Positions 25,648-33,301 of a DNA stretch of 49,091 nucleotides are shown here, in pieces (the stretch's first letter is position 1; every line of letters starts with the position of its first letter). A program made the translations under genes and the position numbers. The notes beneath the pieces were generated by a model. The model was not told the DNA's origin, searched no databases, and saw nothing but the letters and a program-made list of their open reading frames with translations. The DNA is from Candidatus Mediterraneibacter guildfordensis (GTDB lineage: Bacteria > Bacillota > Clostridia > Lachnospirales > Lachnospiraceae): contig DXIS01000036.1 of assembly GCA_019112735.1 (NCBI GenBank), forward strand, positions 1 to 49,091, in the 5' to 3' direction.

Positions 25648-26352
25648 TTACCGGAAGAAATGATCGCCCAGCTGATAGCCGTTCCCGCCGGTGCTGAAGT
25701 AGAGACAGTCCCCGATCGGGTTGCTTCCGGCCAGCGCATCGGCCGCCGCCTGCATGGCGGAATCCGTATAGCCGTCGCTTGCCAGCACGGAATCAAGCCA
25801 TCCGGTCATGGCCGGCGTAAACTGCCCGGACTGGTAGATCACGTCCGTGATCGTATCCGGAAACTGTCCGCTGTTCACCCGGTTCATTACAACGGCGCCC
25901 ACTGCCACCTGCCCCTCGTAGGGCTGATTGCCGGCCTCGCAGAAGATCAGCGCGGCAAGAAGTTCTTTCTCCTCAGCCGCTGTCTGGGCCGCCGCCTGCG
26001 CAGCCGCTTCGCGGGCCGCCTCTTCTTCCGCTTTTTGCTGCGCTTCTTTTTCAGCTTCTTCCGCCTTCCGGCGCTCCTCTTCCACTTTCTCCATATAATC
26101 TTCATGAGCCTTTTCGGCAGCCGCTTTTATCCCGACTACGGCATCCTCATGAATACCGGCTGCAATTTCTGCAAAATCCCATGCCGCCCCATCCGCAACC
26201 GTCTCTGTTCTGCCTTTTTCCTGCACCTGCGCTGTCTCTGTCCCAGCCGTATGCTGCTCGGCCGCCAGACTCGTGAATCCCGTTAACAATATCAGACCCG
26301 CCGCTGCCGCATAACACACGCGCATCAGCCGTCTGTTCTGATTATATTTCAT
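25648..26352 (-). CDS. Secreted cell wall hydrolase, SleB-type
   Basis: A 234-residue exported protein. It has a signal peptide (residues ~1-31, ending LTGFTSLAAE), an alanine/glutamate-rich coiled coil at about 70-125, and a C-terminal Hydrolase_2 (SleB/CwlJ) domain from about 130: ELLAALIFCEAGNQPYEGQV, VGAVVMNRVNSGQFP and the GDCLYFSTGGNG end. The Glu in the FCEAGNQ motif is the likely lytic-transglycosylase acid. SleB homologues cleave cortex peptidoglycan during spore germination, but vegetative versions are common in this family of bacteria. GAGGAGGAG precedes the start. Confidence 0.88.
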   Translation of the reverse strand: MKYNQNRRLMRVCYAAAAGLILLTGFTSLAAEQHTAGTETAQVQEKGRTETVADGAAWDFAEIAAGIHEDAVVGIKAAAEKAHEDYMEKVEEERRKAEEAEKEAQQKAEEEAAREAAAQAAAQTAAEEKELLAALIFCEAGNQPYEGQVAVGAVVMNRVNSGQFPDTITDVIYQSGQFTPAMTGWLDSVLASDGYTDSAMQAAADALAGSNPIGDCLYFSTGGNGYQLGDHFFR

Positions 26353-26456
26353 ATACTCCTCCTCTTATCCATTGCAATATCTTTAACAGTTCTTTTCTAA
26401 ATATATGCTGTTCATTTCAATTTTATTACAGATATTACAGAAATGTTACAAATCGG

Positions 26457-26485
26457 ATTGTAATATAATCTTTCCACATTGTCAA
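26457..26485 (-). promoter_or_regulatory. Promoter of the SleB-type gene
   Basis: TTGACA (26480-26485), 17 bases, TACAAT (26457-26462) on the minus strand. It predicts a 5' leader of about 100 bases. The 250-base gap between the SleB-type gene and ribU otherwise holds only the ribU terminator. Confidence 0.7.
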
Positions 26486-26548
26486 CTTTTTTATTTCACC
26501 ATATTTTCCCACAGTGCAAGCATGGCATCCGCTTGCCGGCTTATCGCA

Positions 26549-26585
26549 TAAAAACAGCCGGCCGGAGAAAATTCTCCGACCGGCG
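26549..26585 (-). terminator. Terminator of ribU
   Basis: GCCGGTCGGAGAA and TTCTCCGGCCGGC pair with one mismatch, followed on the minus strand by UGUUUUU. Confidence 0.8.
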
Positions 26586-26602
26586 TATCTTATCCATAAA
26601 TA

Positions 26603-27166
26603 TTATTTTCTCAGAAAATTAGCGATCCGTTTATAAAGAACAAATGTTACCGCTCCATTGATCCCTGCCTTGATAACATTAAATCCTACGATAAAAGGCA
26701 TCAGGGACCACACGGCTGATGCCGGAACTCCCATAAAAATCGGCGTGATCACCATATTTGCGCCCATCATAACAACCGCCATTGCAGCCATGCCGCACAA
26801 CAACGCTACAACCGCCATTGTTCTTGTCTTTTTATACCGGTAGATCGATCCGGCTACAATTACAAGAACCCCCGTAGCGATCACATGCATCAGAATGCCA
26901 TAAAGTCCACTCGATGCGCTGACAGTCAATCCCTGGACAACTGAAGTAACAACTGTAAGGATCAGCCCCACTACCGGTCCGAAAGCAAATGTACCGATCA
27001 GGATCGGGATATCCGCCGGATCATACTCCAGAAATGCTACTGCCGGAAAGATCGGAAAATGGATCAGATATACCAATACAACCGATATAGCAACCATTGC
27101 CCCCATCTTTACCAGCTTCGCTGTACGTCTTCCTGTTGATACTGCTGCATTTGTTTCTGTACTCAT
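26603..27166 (-). CDS. ribU: Riboflavin transporter, ECF S component RibU
   Basis: A 187-residue integral membrane S component of an energy-coupling-factor transporter, capturing riboflavin (or FMN) for import with the shared EcfAAT module. About six hydrophobic segments are seen; LEYDPADIPILIGTFAFGP is the typical substrate-side motif of RibU/YpaA proteins. The start at 27166 has AGGAGAG; an upstream in-frame ATG at 27208 lacks a ribosome site. The assignment is strongly supported by the FMN riboswitch and terminator upstream. Single-gene unit. Confidence 0.93.
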   Translation of the reverse strand: MSTETNAAVSTGRRTAKLVKMGAMVAISVVLVYLIHFPIFPAVAFLEYDPADIPILIGTFAFGPVVGLILTVVTSVVQGLTVSASSGLYGILMHVIATGVLVIVAGSIYRYKKTRTMAVVALLCGMAAMAVVMMGANMVITPIFMGVPASAVWSLMPFIVGFNVIKAGINGAVTFVLYKRIANFLRK

Positions 27167-27251
27167 ATTGTGTCTCTCCTTTTTCTCCCGCACCCGCGGT
27201 TTATTCATTTTGAAAAAGGCAGTCTTCCCGGAAATCCGTCCACCTGATCAA

Positions 27252-27281
27252 AAAAGAAACCCCGGAAATAATTCCGGGGTC
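27252..27281 (-). terminator. Riboswitch expression-platform terminator
   Basis: CCCCGGAA and TTCCGGGG around a short loop, followed by a U-rich run on the minus strand, between the FMN aptamer and ribU. FMN binding would favour this terminator and switch off uptake. Confidence 0.85.
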
Positions 27282-27338
27282 AAAAACATCGATCAAAATG
27301 AACCGCCGCCTGCACTCCAAGAGGCAGACCGCTCTAAA

Positions 27339-27471
27339 TCTCTTCTCTCATCCAGACTATACTGTCGGTACCGGAATTCTTTCCTGAAAGAAAGTCACCG
27401 GTTCGGCCGCTCAGGTGAGCGGTTCGCGGACTGTACCGCCGGTTGGGACTTGCACCCGACCCCGAAGATCT
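27339..27471 (-). ncRNA. FMN riboswitch (RFN element)
   Basis: Minus-strand sequence begins GATCTTCGGGGTCGGGTGCA, contains CCCAACCGGCGGTACAGTCC, a variable arm, then GACAGTATAGTCTGGATGAG and the closing AGAAGAG. These are the conserved FMN aptamer blocks in the right order. It controls ribU 170 bases downstream through the terminator at 27252-27281. Confidence 0.97.
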
Positions 27472-27490
27472 GTTCCTTTTTACAGTTAAT

Positions 27491-27519
27491 AATATAACTC
27501 TTTTCCCTCACCATTGCAA
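27491..27519 (-). promoter_or_regulatory. Promoter of the FMN riboswitch-ribU unit
   Basis: TTGCAA (27514-27519), 17 bases, TATATT (27491-27496) on the minus strand; transcription would start about 13 bases before the aptamer. Confidence 0.65.
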
Positions 27520-27589
27520 TATTTTTTTATATATTGTTCATAATCCATTCAAAAGTTGAACACACTTTCTACACAACTCGCCTGTATAC

Positions 27590-27668
27590 TATAATTGTTC
27601 TTAAGAAGAACACTTTTTCATAAACTTTTTCCCCCTTTGAGCCGCAGAAATGTGGCTCTTCCTTTTTG
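27590..27668 (+). ncRNA. Candidate short plus-strand RNA with terminator
   Basis: A TATAAT at 27590-27595 is followed by a perfect 15-base palindrome (GTTCTTAAGAAGAAC, 27597-27611). At 27639-27658 there is an 8-bp GAAA-loop hairpin (GAGCCGCA/TGTGGCTC) and then UUCCUUUUU. No ORF lies between and both flanking genes are on the minus strand. The -35 is poor, so this is only a candidate of about 65 nucleotides. Confidence 0.3.
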
Positions 27669-27734
27669 TACGGACTTCGCCCCGTCGGATGCCCGCCCGT
27701 ACAGGCACGGCGGTCGCCCTCCGTGCGTATCGCA

Positions 27735-27767
27735 CAAAAAAAGAACCGCGGAATCTCCACAGTTCTT
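27735..27767 (-). terminator. Terminator of the DUF5685 operon
   Basis: An 11-bp stem (AAGAACTGTGG pairing with CCGCGGTTCTT through two G-U pairs) with a five-base loop and seven U residues on the minus strand, 24 bases after the membrane-protein stop. Confidence 0.8.
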
Positions 27768-27790
27768 CTTAATATACATATCTTTATTTT

Positions 27791-28321
27791 TTACAGAAAT
27801 CTTCCTCTCATCTTCCCCCATATATGCGCCTGCACATAATCATAGGCTCTGTCGTAGACAAAGAGCCCGATCTGGCCACCCGCGATCACAACGAGGAGCA
27901 TCGTGTCTGACACTGCCTGCGCGAACAGCATATCACGGAAAAGGATCACGATCGGAATATATACGATATTGAACACAACATATTTGGCGATCCAAAAGAT
28001 CAGATGCCGTTTCTGCATCCCGTGCCTCTTCGAGAGCCAGCGCCACACCGCTTCGATCCCCAGGATATAGAATCCCATGGCCGCAAATGTGAGCACATAG
28101 AATTTATTCGGCGCCACGAAGAACCCCAGCAGCACTGCCGCCAGGTAAAATGCACCACCTGCCGCCAGTCCGAACTCGCGGATCACGATCCCCACGAAAA
28201 AGGACGCCGCCGCAAGGAGGAAAAGGGTGCTGGTCTCGATCACGCTTCCAAGCGCCATAAAAACGATCGTCAGCGCAAGCAGCAGGCCGCCCAGCGCTAC
28301 AGTCTTTGCCTTTACATGCAT
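27791..28321 (-). CDS. Integral membrane protein, S-component-like, unknown function
   Basis: A 176-residue protein with five or six hydrophobic helices (first at about residues 4-22, [20 protein letters not shown]). The N-terminal pattern and size recall ECF S components or DUF2232-like proteins, but I cannot assign a family. The ATG at 28321 overlaps the end of the J-domain gene by ten bases, with GGGAGGAG upstream, so it is the third member of a coupled operon with DUF5685 and the J-domain protein. Function unknown. Confidence 0.7.
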   Translation of the reverse strand: MHVKAKTVALGGLLLALTIVFMALGSVIETSTLFLLAAASFFVGIVIREFGLAAGGAFYLAAVLLGFFVAPNKFYVLTFAAMGFYILGIEAVWRWLSKRHGMQKRHLIFWIAKYVVFNIVYIPIVILFRDMLFAQAVSDTMLLVVIAGGQIGLFVYDRAYDYVQAHIWGKMRGRFL

Positions 28322-28992
28322 GAACAGAGATCTCCTCCCATACATTCGCAGCACGTATCCGCCAGCCACAGGTCACAGCAGAAGTTTCCGGTCCCGCAAG
28401 ATGATCCGCCCATGCCGTACCCGGTTCCGTACGGACTGTTCTGATATCTCCTGCTGCTGAACTCAAGCTGGTTCAGGAGCTGTCTGTACTGCAGGTTATT
28501 GGGTTCCATATTGACAGCCTGCGCCGCGTGGTCCCTGGCCAGTACGTTATTGCCCAGGCCCGCATTGGCGCATCCGCTTAAATAATACCACAGGGCGGAA
28601 CGCTCTGATATCTGGTCCAGTGTGTTGAGCGCTTCCCGGAAACGCCGGCTGTTGATATAATTGACCGCCGCCTGAAGCCTCGGGTCCTGCTGGGCGTTCT
28701 GGTAGCTGCCGCCTCCATAGGATCCGCCGCCGTAGGAATAGCTTCCCGTACTGCTTCCGGATGAGCTGCCCCCGTAGGAATATCCGCCGGCCCCGCCTGA
28801 TGATCGTTCATGCATGATCGTATCATAGGCTTCCTGCACTTCTTTGAACTTCTCCTCCGCCAGATCAGCCAGCGGGTTGTTCACATTTGCATCCGGATGA
28901 TATTTCCTGGTCAGATCGCGGTATGCTTTCTTTATCTCATCATCCGAGGCGTTCGGAGATACGCCGAGCACCTCATATGGATTCTTACTCAT
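28312..28992 (-). CDS. J-domain protein with TPR-like segment and Cys-rich tail
   Basis: A 226-residue protein. A J domain occupies residues 1-63, with HPD at 32-34, so it can stimulate DnaK ATPase. A Gly/Ser/Tyr-rich linker covers ~66-100 and a TPR-like helical region ~103-178 ([20 protein letters not shown]). The C-terminus (~200-226) has eight cysteines in pairs, including [20 protein letters not shown], which suggests metal or Fe-S binding. No classical DnaJ zinc finger. It overlaps the DUF5685 gene by four bases (ATGA) and the downstream membrane protein by ten, so it is probably the chaperone partner of one of them. Confidence 0.88.
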   Translation of the reverse strand: MSKNPYEVLGVSPNASDDEIKKAYRDLTRKYHPDANVNNPLADLAEEKFKEVQEAYDTIMHERSSGGAGGYSYGGSSSGSSTGSYSYGGGSYGGGSYQNAQQDPRLQAAVNYINSRRFREALNTLDQISERSALWYYLSGCANAGLGNNVLARDHAAQAVNMEPNNLQYRQLLNQLEFSSRRYQNSPYGTGYGMGGSSCGTGNFCCDLWLADTCCECMGGDLCSCM

Positions 28993-29825
28993 TTTTTCTG
29001 ATCCTCACTTTTCTTCATCTGTATCTTATTATAACGACTCCAAATTCCATCATACAATATATTCCGCAAAATGTCCACATCTATCAGACAGGGCAGCCGC
29101 TCGAACTCCGCCGTGCTCTCTGCGATCATCATGCAGAGGATTTCCCGGATCCGCTCCTCATATCCTTCTTCGGCATAAATATTCTTCAGCGGATTATAGC
29201 GGTTCTTCTCCAGGTCTTCCGGCAGATCTTCATAGGCGTCCATAAGATAGATAAACTTGCCCAGGAAGAAGCCCATCCGTCTGAGCTGTTCTTCCCATAC
29301 ATCCTTTCTGTACAGGAAGAGCTCTTCCATCAGCTTCCCGAAACAGCCCGCCGTCCGGTCAAGGTCCATACTGTTCTCCCGTTCACACGACGCCAGCTCT
29401 TTAAGTGATTCCCGGATCGCCCGGCTCTGCCGCGGGTACTGGCGGATCACTTTCCTGACCTTCCGCCGGATCGCATTCCTTGCCGCCAGACTTGTGATCT
29501 TCCTGTCGTCCTTCCAGTCGTCATCCAGATGATAATAGGCCAGCAGCACATTCATCGCCGCCGCGTAAGACGTAACTTCATTCTTCAGCATCGGACGCTT
29601 CTTCACCGGGTGCGCCTTGCACCGGTGCATCTCCGTGCTTCCCTCGCACTCATACAGGGAAGAGAGAAGGACGACCGCGAAGGTCATATCATAGGTCAGC
29701 GTCATCTGCCCCATAAAACCGTACTCTTCCTTAAGGACACGGCACAGGCCGCAGTAATATGCTTTATATTTATTCAGATCTTTTACCTTTAATTCCGGTT
29801 CATGAATCGTCACATAACCAAACAT
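28989..29825 (-). CDS. DUF5685 family protein
   Basis: A 278-residue, mostly helical protein starting [20 protein letters not shown], which I recognise as DUF5685. A CGLC pair at 25-28 with Cys60 and Cys69 may bind metal. Two acidic motifs, [10 protein letters not shown] (100-109) and [19 protein letters not shown] (195-213), are spaced like the two aspartate-rich motifs of class I isoprenoid synthases, in particular squalene/phytoene synthases. That is my inference; the family has no known function to my knowledge. The start at 29825 has GGGAGA. First gene of the coupled operon with the J-domain and membrane proteins. Confidence 0.8.
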   Translation of the reverse strand: MFGYVTIHEPELKVKDLNKYKAYYCGLCRVLKEEYGFMGQMTLTYDMTFAVVLLSSLYECEGSTEMHRCKAHPVKKRPMLKNEVTSYAAAMNVLLAYYHLDDDWKDDRKITSLAARNAIRRKVRKVIRQYPRQSRAIRESLKELASCERENSMDLDRTAGCFGKLMEELFLYRKDVWEEQLRRMGFFLGKFIYLMDAYEDLPEDLEKNRYNPLKNIYAEEGYEERIREILCMMIAESTAEFERLPCLIDVDILRNILYDGIWSRYNKIQMKKSEDQKK

Positions 29826-29851
29826 AACAGTCTCCCGCTTTTGCCGCTTCA

Positions 29852-29876
29852 GATTGCGCTCTGCGCAATCATTATA
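29852..29876 (-). promoter_or_regulatory. -10 element and start-site palindrome of the DUF5685 operon
   Basis: TATAAT on the minus strand at 29871-29876 (the -35, TAATTA, is weak) abuts a perfect palindrome at 29852-29870: GATTGCGC, three bases, GCGCAATC. The predicted transcript start falls inside the palindrome. Confidence 0.55.
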
Positions 29877-29925
29877 CCACGTCTCCCCTAAATTAATTAT
29901 GATTTTTTTCTGAAAAAACACCACA

Positions 29926-29970
29926 AAAAATACGGCCGGGAAATCGAAACCTGATTTCCTGACCGTATTC
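29926..29970 (-). terminator. Terminator of the substrate-binding lipoprotein gene
   Basis: A long imperfect stem (ATACGGTCAGGAAATC pairing with GATTTCCCGGCCGTAT, two mismatches) followed by UUUUUU on the minus strand. Confidence 0.85.
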
Positions 29971-29981
29971 TTTAGTCTTCT

Positions 29982-31160
29982 TTATTTAGCCTGAAGCACT
30001 TTATATGCTCCGCTTTCTACTACTACGACTGTCGGCTCTTTGGACGGCTCGCCATCCTCGCCCCATGAGATCTGTTTTCCGGTAAGACCGTCGATGGTGA
30101 TCTCTGTCATAGCTGTCTTCATTGCTTCGCACATATCTGTCACGCTCATGGTCGGATCAATATCCGCTTTCTCAGCAGCCGCTTTGATCACGTAGATGCA
30201 GTCATATGCGTCTGCGGCGAACTGGATCGGTGTATCGCCGAATGCCTCTTCGAAGTCAGCAACGAATGTCTGGGTTGCCTCGTCCTCAGCGTCCGGTGTG
30301 AACGGTGTCAGGAACATCAGTCCCTCTGCCAGTGCGGCGTCAAATCCTTCTACGTCAAGAAGTCCGTCCATGCCGTCCACGCCGAACCACTTCGGAGCAA
30401 ATCCTGCTCTGTCAGCCTGTGCGAGGATCAGGGAAGCTTCCTGATAGTAGATCGGAAGGAATACAAGCTCTGCGCCTGCATCTTTTGCCTTCTGGATCTG
30501 TACGGAGAAATCTGTGCTGCTGTCTGATGTAAACGCCTCTGCAGCTACGATCTCAAGTCCTTTTGCCTCTGCCTCTGTTGCAAAGTTCTGATAGATACCT
30601 GTTGAGTACGTATCTGAACTGTCGTAGATGATCGCTACTTTTGTCGCAAGTCCGTTTTCAGCGATGTAGTCCGCTGATACTGTACCCTGGCTCGGGTCAG
30701 AGAAACACATACGGAATGCATTGTCATACTGGATACTCTCTACTGCTGTAGCTGACGGTGTGAGCTGGAACATATTGTCCGCATGTGTCTCCTCAACTAC
30801 TGCTGTACACGGTGTGGATGTTACCGTTCCGACCAGCATCTGCATGCCCCAGTCTTTCAGCGTGTTGTATGCATTGACGGATTTCTCAGAGTTGTTCTGA
30901 TCATCCTCAAATGAATACTCGATCTGATAGCCGTTGATACCGCCGTCCGCGTTGATCTCATCCACTGCCAGCTGGATACCGTTCTGAACCGCTGTTCCGT
31001 AGATCGCCGTATCTCCTGTGATCGGTCCGATGCCGCCGATCTTGAATGTTGTCGCATCAGCATTGCCTTCGCTGCTGTCTTTTCCGCCGCCGCATGCAGC
31101 CAGGGAAAATACCATTGCAGACGCAAGGGCAAGGCTTGCTGCCTTTTTCCACATTTTCAT
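29982..31160 (-). CDS. Branched-chain amino-acid-type ABC substrate-binding lipoprotein
   Basis: A 392-residue LivJ/Peripla_BP_6-type protein, exported and lipid-anchored: signal peptide and lipobox LAACGGGKDSS near residue 23. The fold begins FKIGGIGPITGDTAIYGTAV and continues with the usual DDQNNSEKSV and AIIYDSSDTYSTG segments. It is expected to bind branched-chain amino acids or another small carboxylate. Unusually, no permease (LivHM) or ATPase (LivFG) genes follow: a strong terminator ends the unit. It must work with a transporter encoded elsewhere. GGAGGAG precedes the start. Confidence 0.92.
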   Translation of the reverse strand: MKMWKKAASLALASAMVFSLAACGGGKDSSEGNADATTFKIGGIGPITGDTAIYGTAVQNGIQLAVDEINADGGINGYQIEYSFEDDQNNSEKSVNAYNTLKDWGMQMLVGTVTSTPCTAVVEETHADNMFQLTPSATAVESIQYDNAFRMCFSDPSQGTVSADYIAENGLATKVAIIYDSSDTYSTGIYQNFATEAEAKGLEIVAAEAFTSDSSTDFSVQIQKAKDAGAELVFLPIYYQEASLILAQADRAGFAPKWFGVDGMDGLLDVEGFDAALAEGLMFLTPFTPDAEDEATQTFVADFEEAFGDTPIQFAADAYDCIYVIKAAAEKADIDPTMSVTDMCEAMKTAMTEITIDGLTGKQISWGEDGEPSKEPTVVVVESGAYKVLQAK

Positions 31161-31188
31161 AATAACTCCTCCTTGATAAATGCTAACG

Positions 31189-31222
31189 GTTTAATGTTAA
31201 ACGCCCCCGGCGCATTTGTCAA
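31189..31222 (-). promoter_or_regulatory. Promoter and overlapping palindrome of the binding-protein gene
   Basis: TTGACA (31217-31222), 17 bases, TAACAT (31194-31199) on the minus strand. A 14-base palindrome, GTTTAATGTTAAAC on the plus strand (31189-31202), covers the -10 element and is a candidate operator. Confidence 0.65.
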
Positions 31223-31225
31223 GGC

Positions 31226-31272
31226 AAAAAACAGAATGCACTCTGCTTTTTTCAAAGTGCATTCTGTTTTTA
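31226..31272. terminator. Bidirectional-type terminator after the carbohydrate operon
   Basis: ACAGAATGCACT and AGTGCATTCTGT form a perfect 12-bp stem with A5 before and T5 after. It lies 45 bases beyond the aldo/keto reductase stop. Confidence 0.85.
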
Positions 31273-31314
31273 TACTATATTCTATACTATTCGCCGGCTT
31301 ACCGCTCCTGCCGA

Positions 31315-32328
31315 TCAATCAACTGTAACGATCTTTCCGTCCTCATCCCAGAGGTCATGCCAGTCTTTTGCGGCCGGCCAGAGGAATACATGTCCCTTCA
31401 CGAGACGGTTGTTGCGCTCCAGCGTCGCGATCTTCGCCATCTCCTCATCGGTCAGCGGATCTTCGGTGATGGACTTCAGGTTGCTGACATAGTTCTTCTC
31501 ACGGACAGAGAAGGGGATCGGGATCGCGCCCAGCTGGTGGGACCACTTCAGGCAGATCAGCGCCGGATGGCAGTTGTGCGCCGCCGCGATCTCACGGATC
31601 TCCGGTTGCTCCATATCCGCGATGTCCTCCGGCATGATGTCACGCTCCGGACGCTGCGGCGAACCGAGCGGCATGTAGCCGATCACCTGGATGTCATGCG
31701 CCACGAGGTAATCGAACAGTTCCTTCTGCTGCATGCACGGATGAAGCTCGATCTCGCAGGCTGCCGGACGGATCTTCATCAGCGGGAGCACCGCCTCCAG
31801 CTTCGGGATCGTCATATTGGAAATCCCGATGTAGCGGATCAGTCCTTTCTCCACGAGGCTTTCGCACTGTCTGTAAGTATCCATGAACTCCTCCACGCTG
31901 AACGGTCTGGAATCCGGATTCCTGGAATCCACATCACATCCCGGAGCATGATAGTTCGGGAAGGGCCAGTGGATGAAATACATATCAAGGTAATCACATT
32001 TCAGATCCCGGATGCTCTTCGTGCAGGCCTCCTCCACTTTTCTGTGCATGTCGTTCCACACTTTGGACATGATGAAGAGCTCTTTACGCTCTACCACCCC
32101 TTCGTCAAACGCCGCCTGGAACACTTCCCCGATCTGGTCTTCATTTCCATAGCAGGCCGCGCAGTCAAACATCCGGTAGCCGCTGCGGAGCGCTCCTGCC
32201 ACTGCATTTGACACTTCCTCCGCGCTCACACGGTCCGAACCGAATGTTCCGATCCCCATGCCCGGGATCTCTTCGCCGGTGTACACTTTCACTTTCGGCA
32301 CGATGGCCGGATTAATGAATTCTCCCAT
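31315..32328 (-). CDS. Aldo/keto reductase
   Basis: A 337-residue NAD(P)H-dependent reductase. The catalytic tetrad is visible: FDCAACYGNE (Asp and Tyr), IMSKVW (Lys) and FIHWPFPN (His), with the NADP-end motif IPIPFSVREKNYVSNLKS. The substrate is probably a sugar, ketose or polyol given the operon. AGGAGGAACG precedes the ATG at 32328. It is the last gene of the LacI-controlled operon and could reduce an aldose or ketose to a polyol or the reverse. Confidence 0.88.
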   Translation of the reverse strand: MGEFINPAIVPKVKVYTGEEIPGMGIGTFGSDRVSAEEVSNAVAGALRSGYRMFDCAACYGNEDQIGEVFQAAFDEGVVERKELFIMSKVWNDMHRKVEEACTKSIRDLKCDYLDMYFIHWPFPNYHAPGCDVDSRNPDSRPFSVEEFMDTYRQCESLVEKGLIRYIGISNMTIPKLEAVLPLMKIRPAACEIELHPCMQQKELFDYLVAHDIQVIGYMPLGSPQRPERDIMPEDIADMEQPEIREIAAAHNCHPALICLKWSHQLGAIPIPFSVREKNYVSNLKSITEDPLTDEEMAKIATLERNNRLVKGHVFLWPAAKDWHDLWDEDGKIVTVD

Positions 32329-32344
32329 TTTCGTTCCTCCTTTA

Positions 32345-33274
32345 TTAAAGTTCTGTGATCTTTATCTGAGGCAGGATCCGTTCCATATCTTCCTTTACAA
32401 AGAATCCCGTCTCCTCTCTCAGCGCTGCCGCCGCCGAAATGGCGCTGGCTTTCCTGAGTGTCTCCTTTACTGAAAGGCCTTCGCTGATGCCCAGGGCATA
32501 TCCGGCGATCATGGAATCGCCGCACCCCACCGTGTTCACCGCGTCGATCTTCGGCACCTCCGCCCGAAAGATCCCTTCATCGCATACCACAAAGGATCCG
32601 TCACCGCCGAGGGACACCGCCACAATGTCCACACCTTTTTCGTGGACCTCTTTCGCCGCTTCCACCATGTCTTCCAGATGGTCGCAGGCCTTGCCGGTGA
32701 GCATCCGGATCTCATCGATATTCGGCTTGATCATGGTCGGGCAGGCTTCGATCCCCATTTCCAGCAGATTCCCGCTGGTATCAAGGATCACCGGCTTCCC
32801 GGCCTCTTTACAGATCTTTACCAGCCGCTGGTAGGCCCTTCCGTCCAGTCCTTTCGGCACGCTTCCGGACATGGAAACAACGTCCGCCTTCGCGGCCAGG
32901 CCTTTGAATTTCTCTTCAAAATTTACAAAATCCTCTTCCGTCACCGTGAATCCGGGCTCCAGGAATTCCGTCTGCACATGGTTCACTTCATCCCAGATAT
33001 TGATGCAGGACCGGCTCTCATCTGCCAGATGGTAGAACTCGCTTCTGATCCCGAAGGGCTTCAGGGAGTCCTCGATGTAATGTCCCGCATGTCCGCCCAC
33101 GAATCCAGTCGCCACGACTTCCACCCCGGCGATGGACGCGGGTTTGGATACATTGAGTCCTTTGCCGCCCGGTGTGTAGGCGCATTCCTTCACCCGGTTG
33201 ACCTCGCCGACCCGGAATCCTTCCACCACGTACCGCTTGTCGATGGCCGCATTCAGTGTCACTGTCAGTATCAT
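32345..33274 (-). CDS. PfkB-family sugar-phosphate kinase (1-phosphofructokinase / tagatose-6-phosphate kinase type)
   Basis: A 309-residue ribokinase-fold kinase. The N-terminal MILTVTLNAAIDKRYVVEGF and GGKGLNVSKP, and the C-terminal VNTVGCGDSMIAGYA anion-hole motif (catalytic Asp in GCGD), place it with FruK/LacC enzymes, which phosphorylate a ketose monophosphate to the 1,6-bisphosphate. The neighbouring GatD-like dehydrogenase and class II aldolase make tagatose-6-phosphate or fructose-1-phosphate the likeliest substrate class; I cannot choose between them from sequence. Gap of 27 bases to the dehydrogenase gene. Confidence 0.88.
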   Translation of the reverse strand: MILTVTLNAAIDKRYVVEGFRVGEVNRVKECAYTPGGKGLNVSKPASIAGVEVVATGFVGGHAGHYIEDSLKPFGIRSEFYHLADESRSCINIWDEVNHVQTEFLEPGFTVTEEDFVNFEEKFKGLAAKADVVSMSGSVPKGLDGRAYQRLVKICKEAGKPVILDTSGNLLEMGIEACPTMIKPNIDEIRMLTGKACDHLEDMVEAAKEVHEKGVDIVAVSLGGDGSFVVCDEGIFRAEVPKIDAVNTVGCGDSMIAGYALGISEGLSVKETLRKASAISAAAALREETGFFVKEDMERILPQIKITEL

Positions 33275-33301
33275 GTCTTCCGCCTCCTGATCCTCCTGGA
33301 A

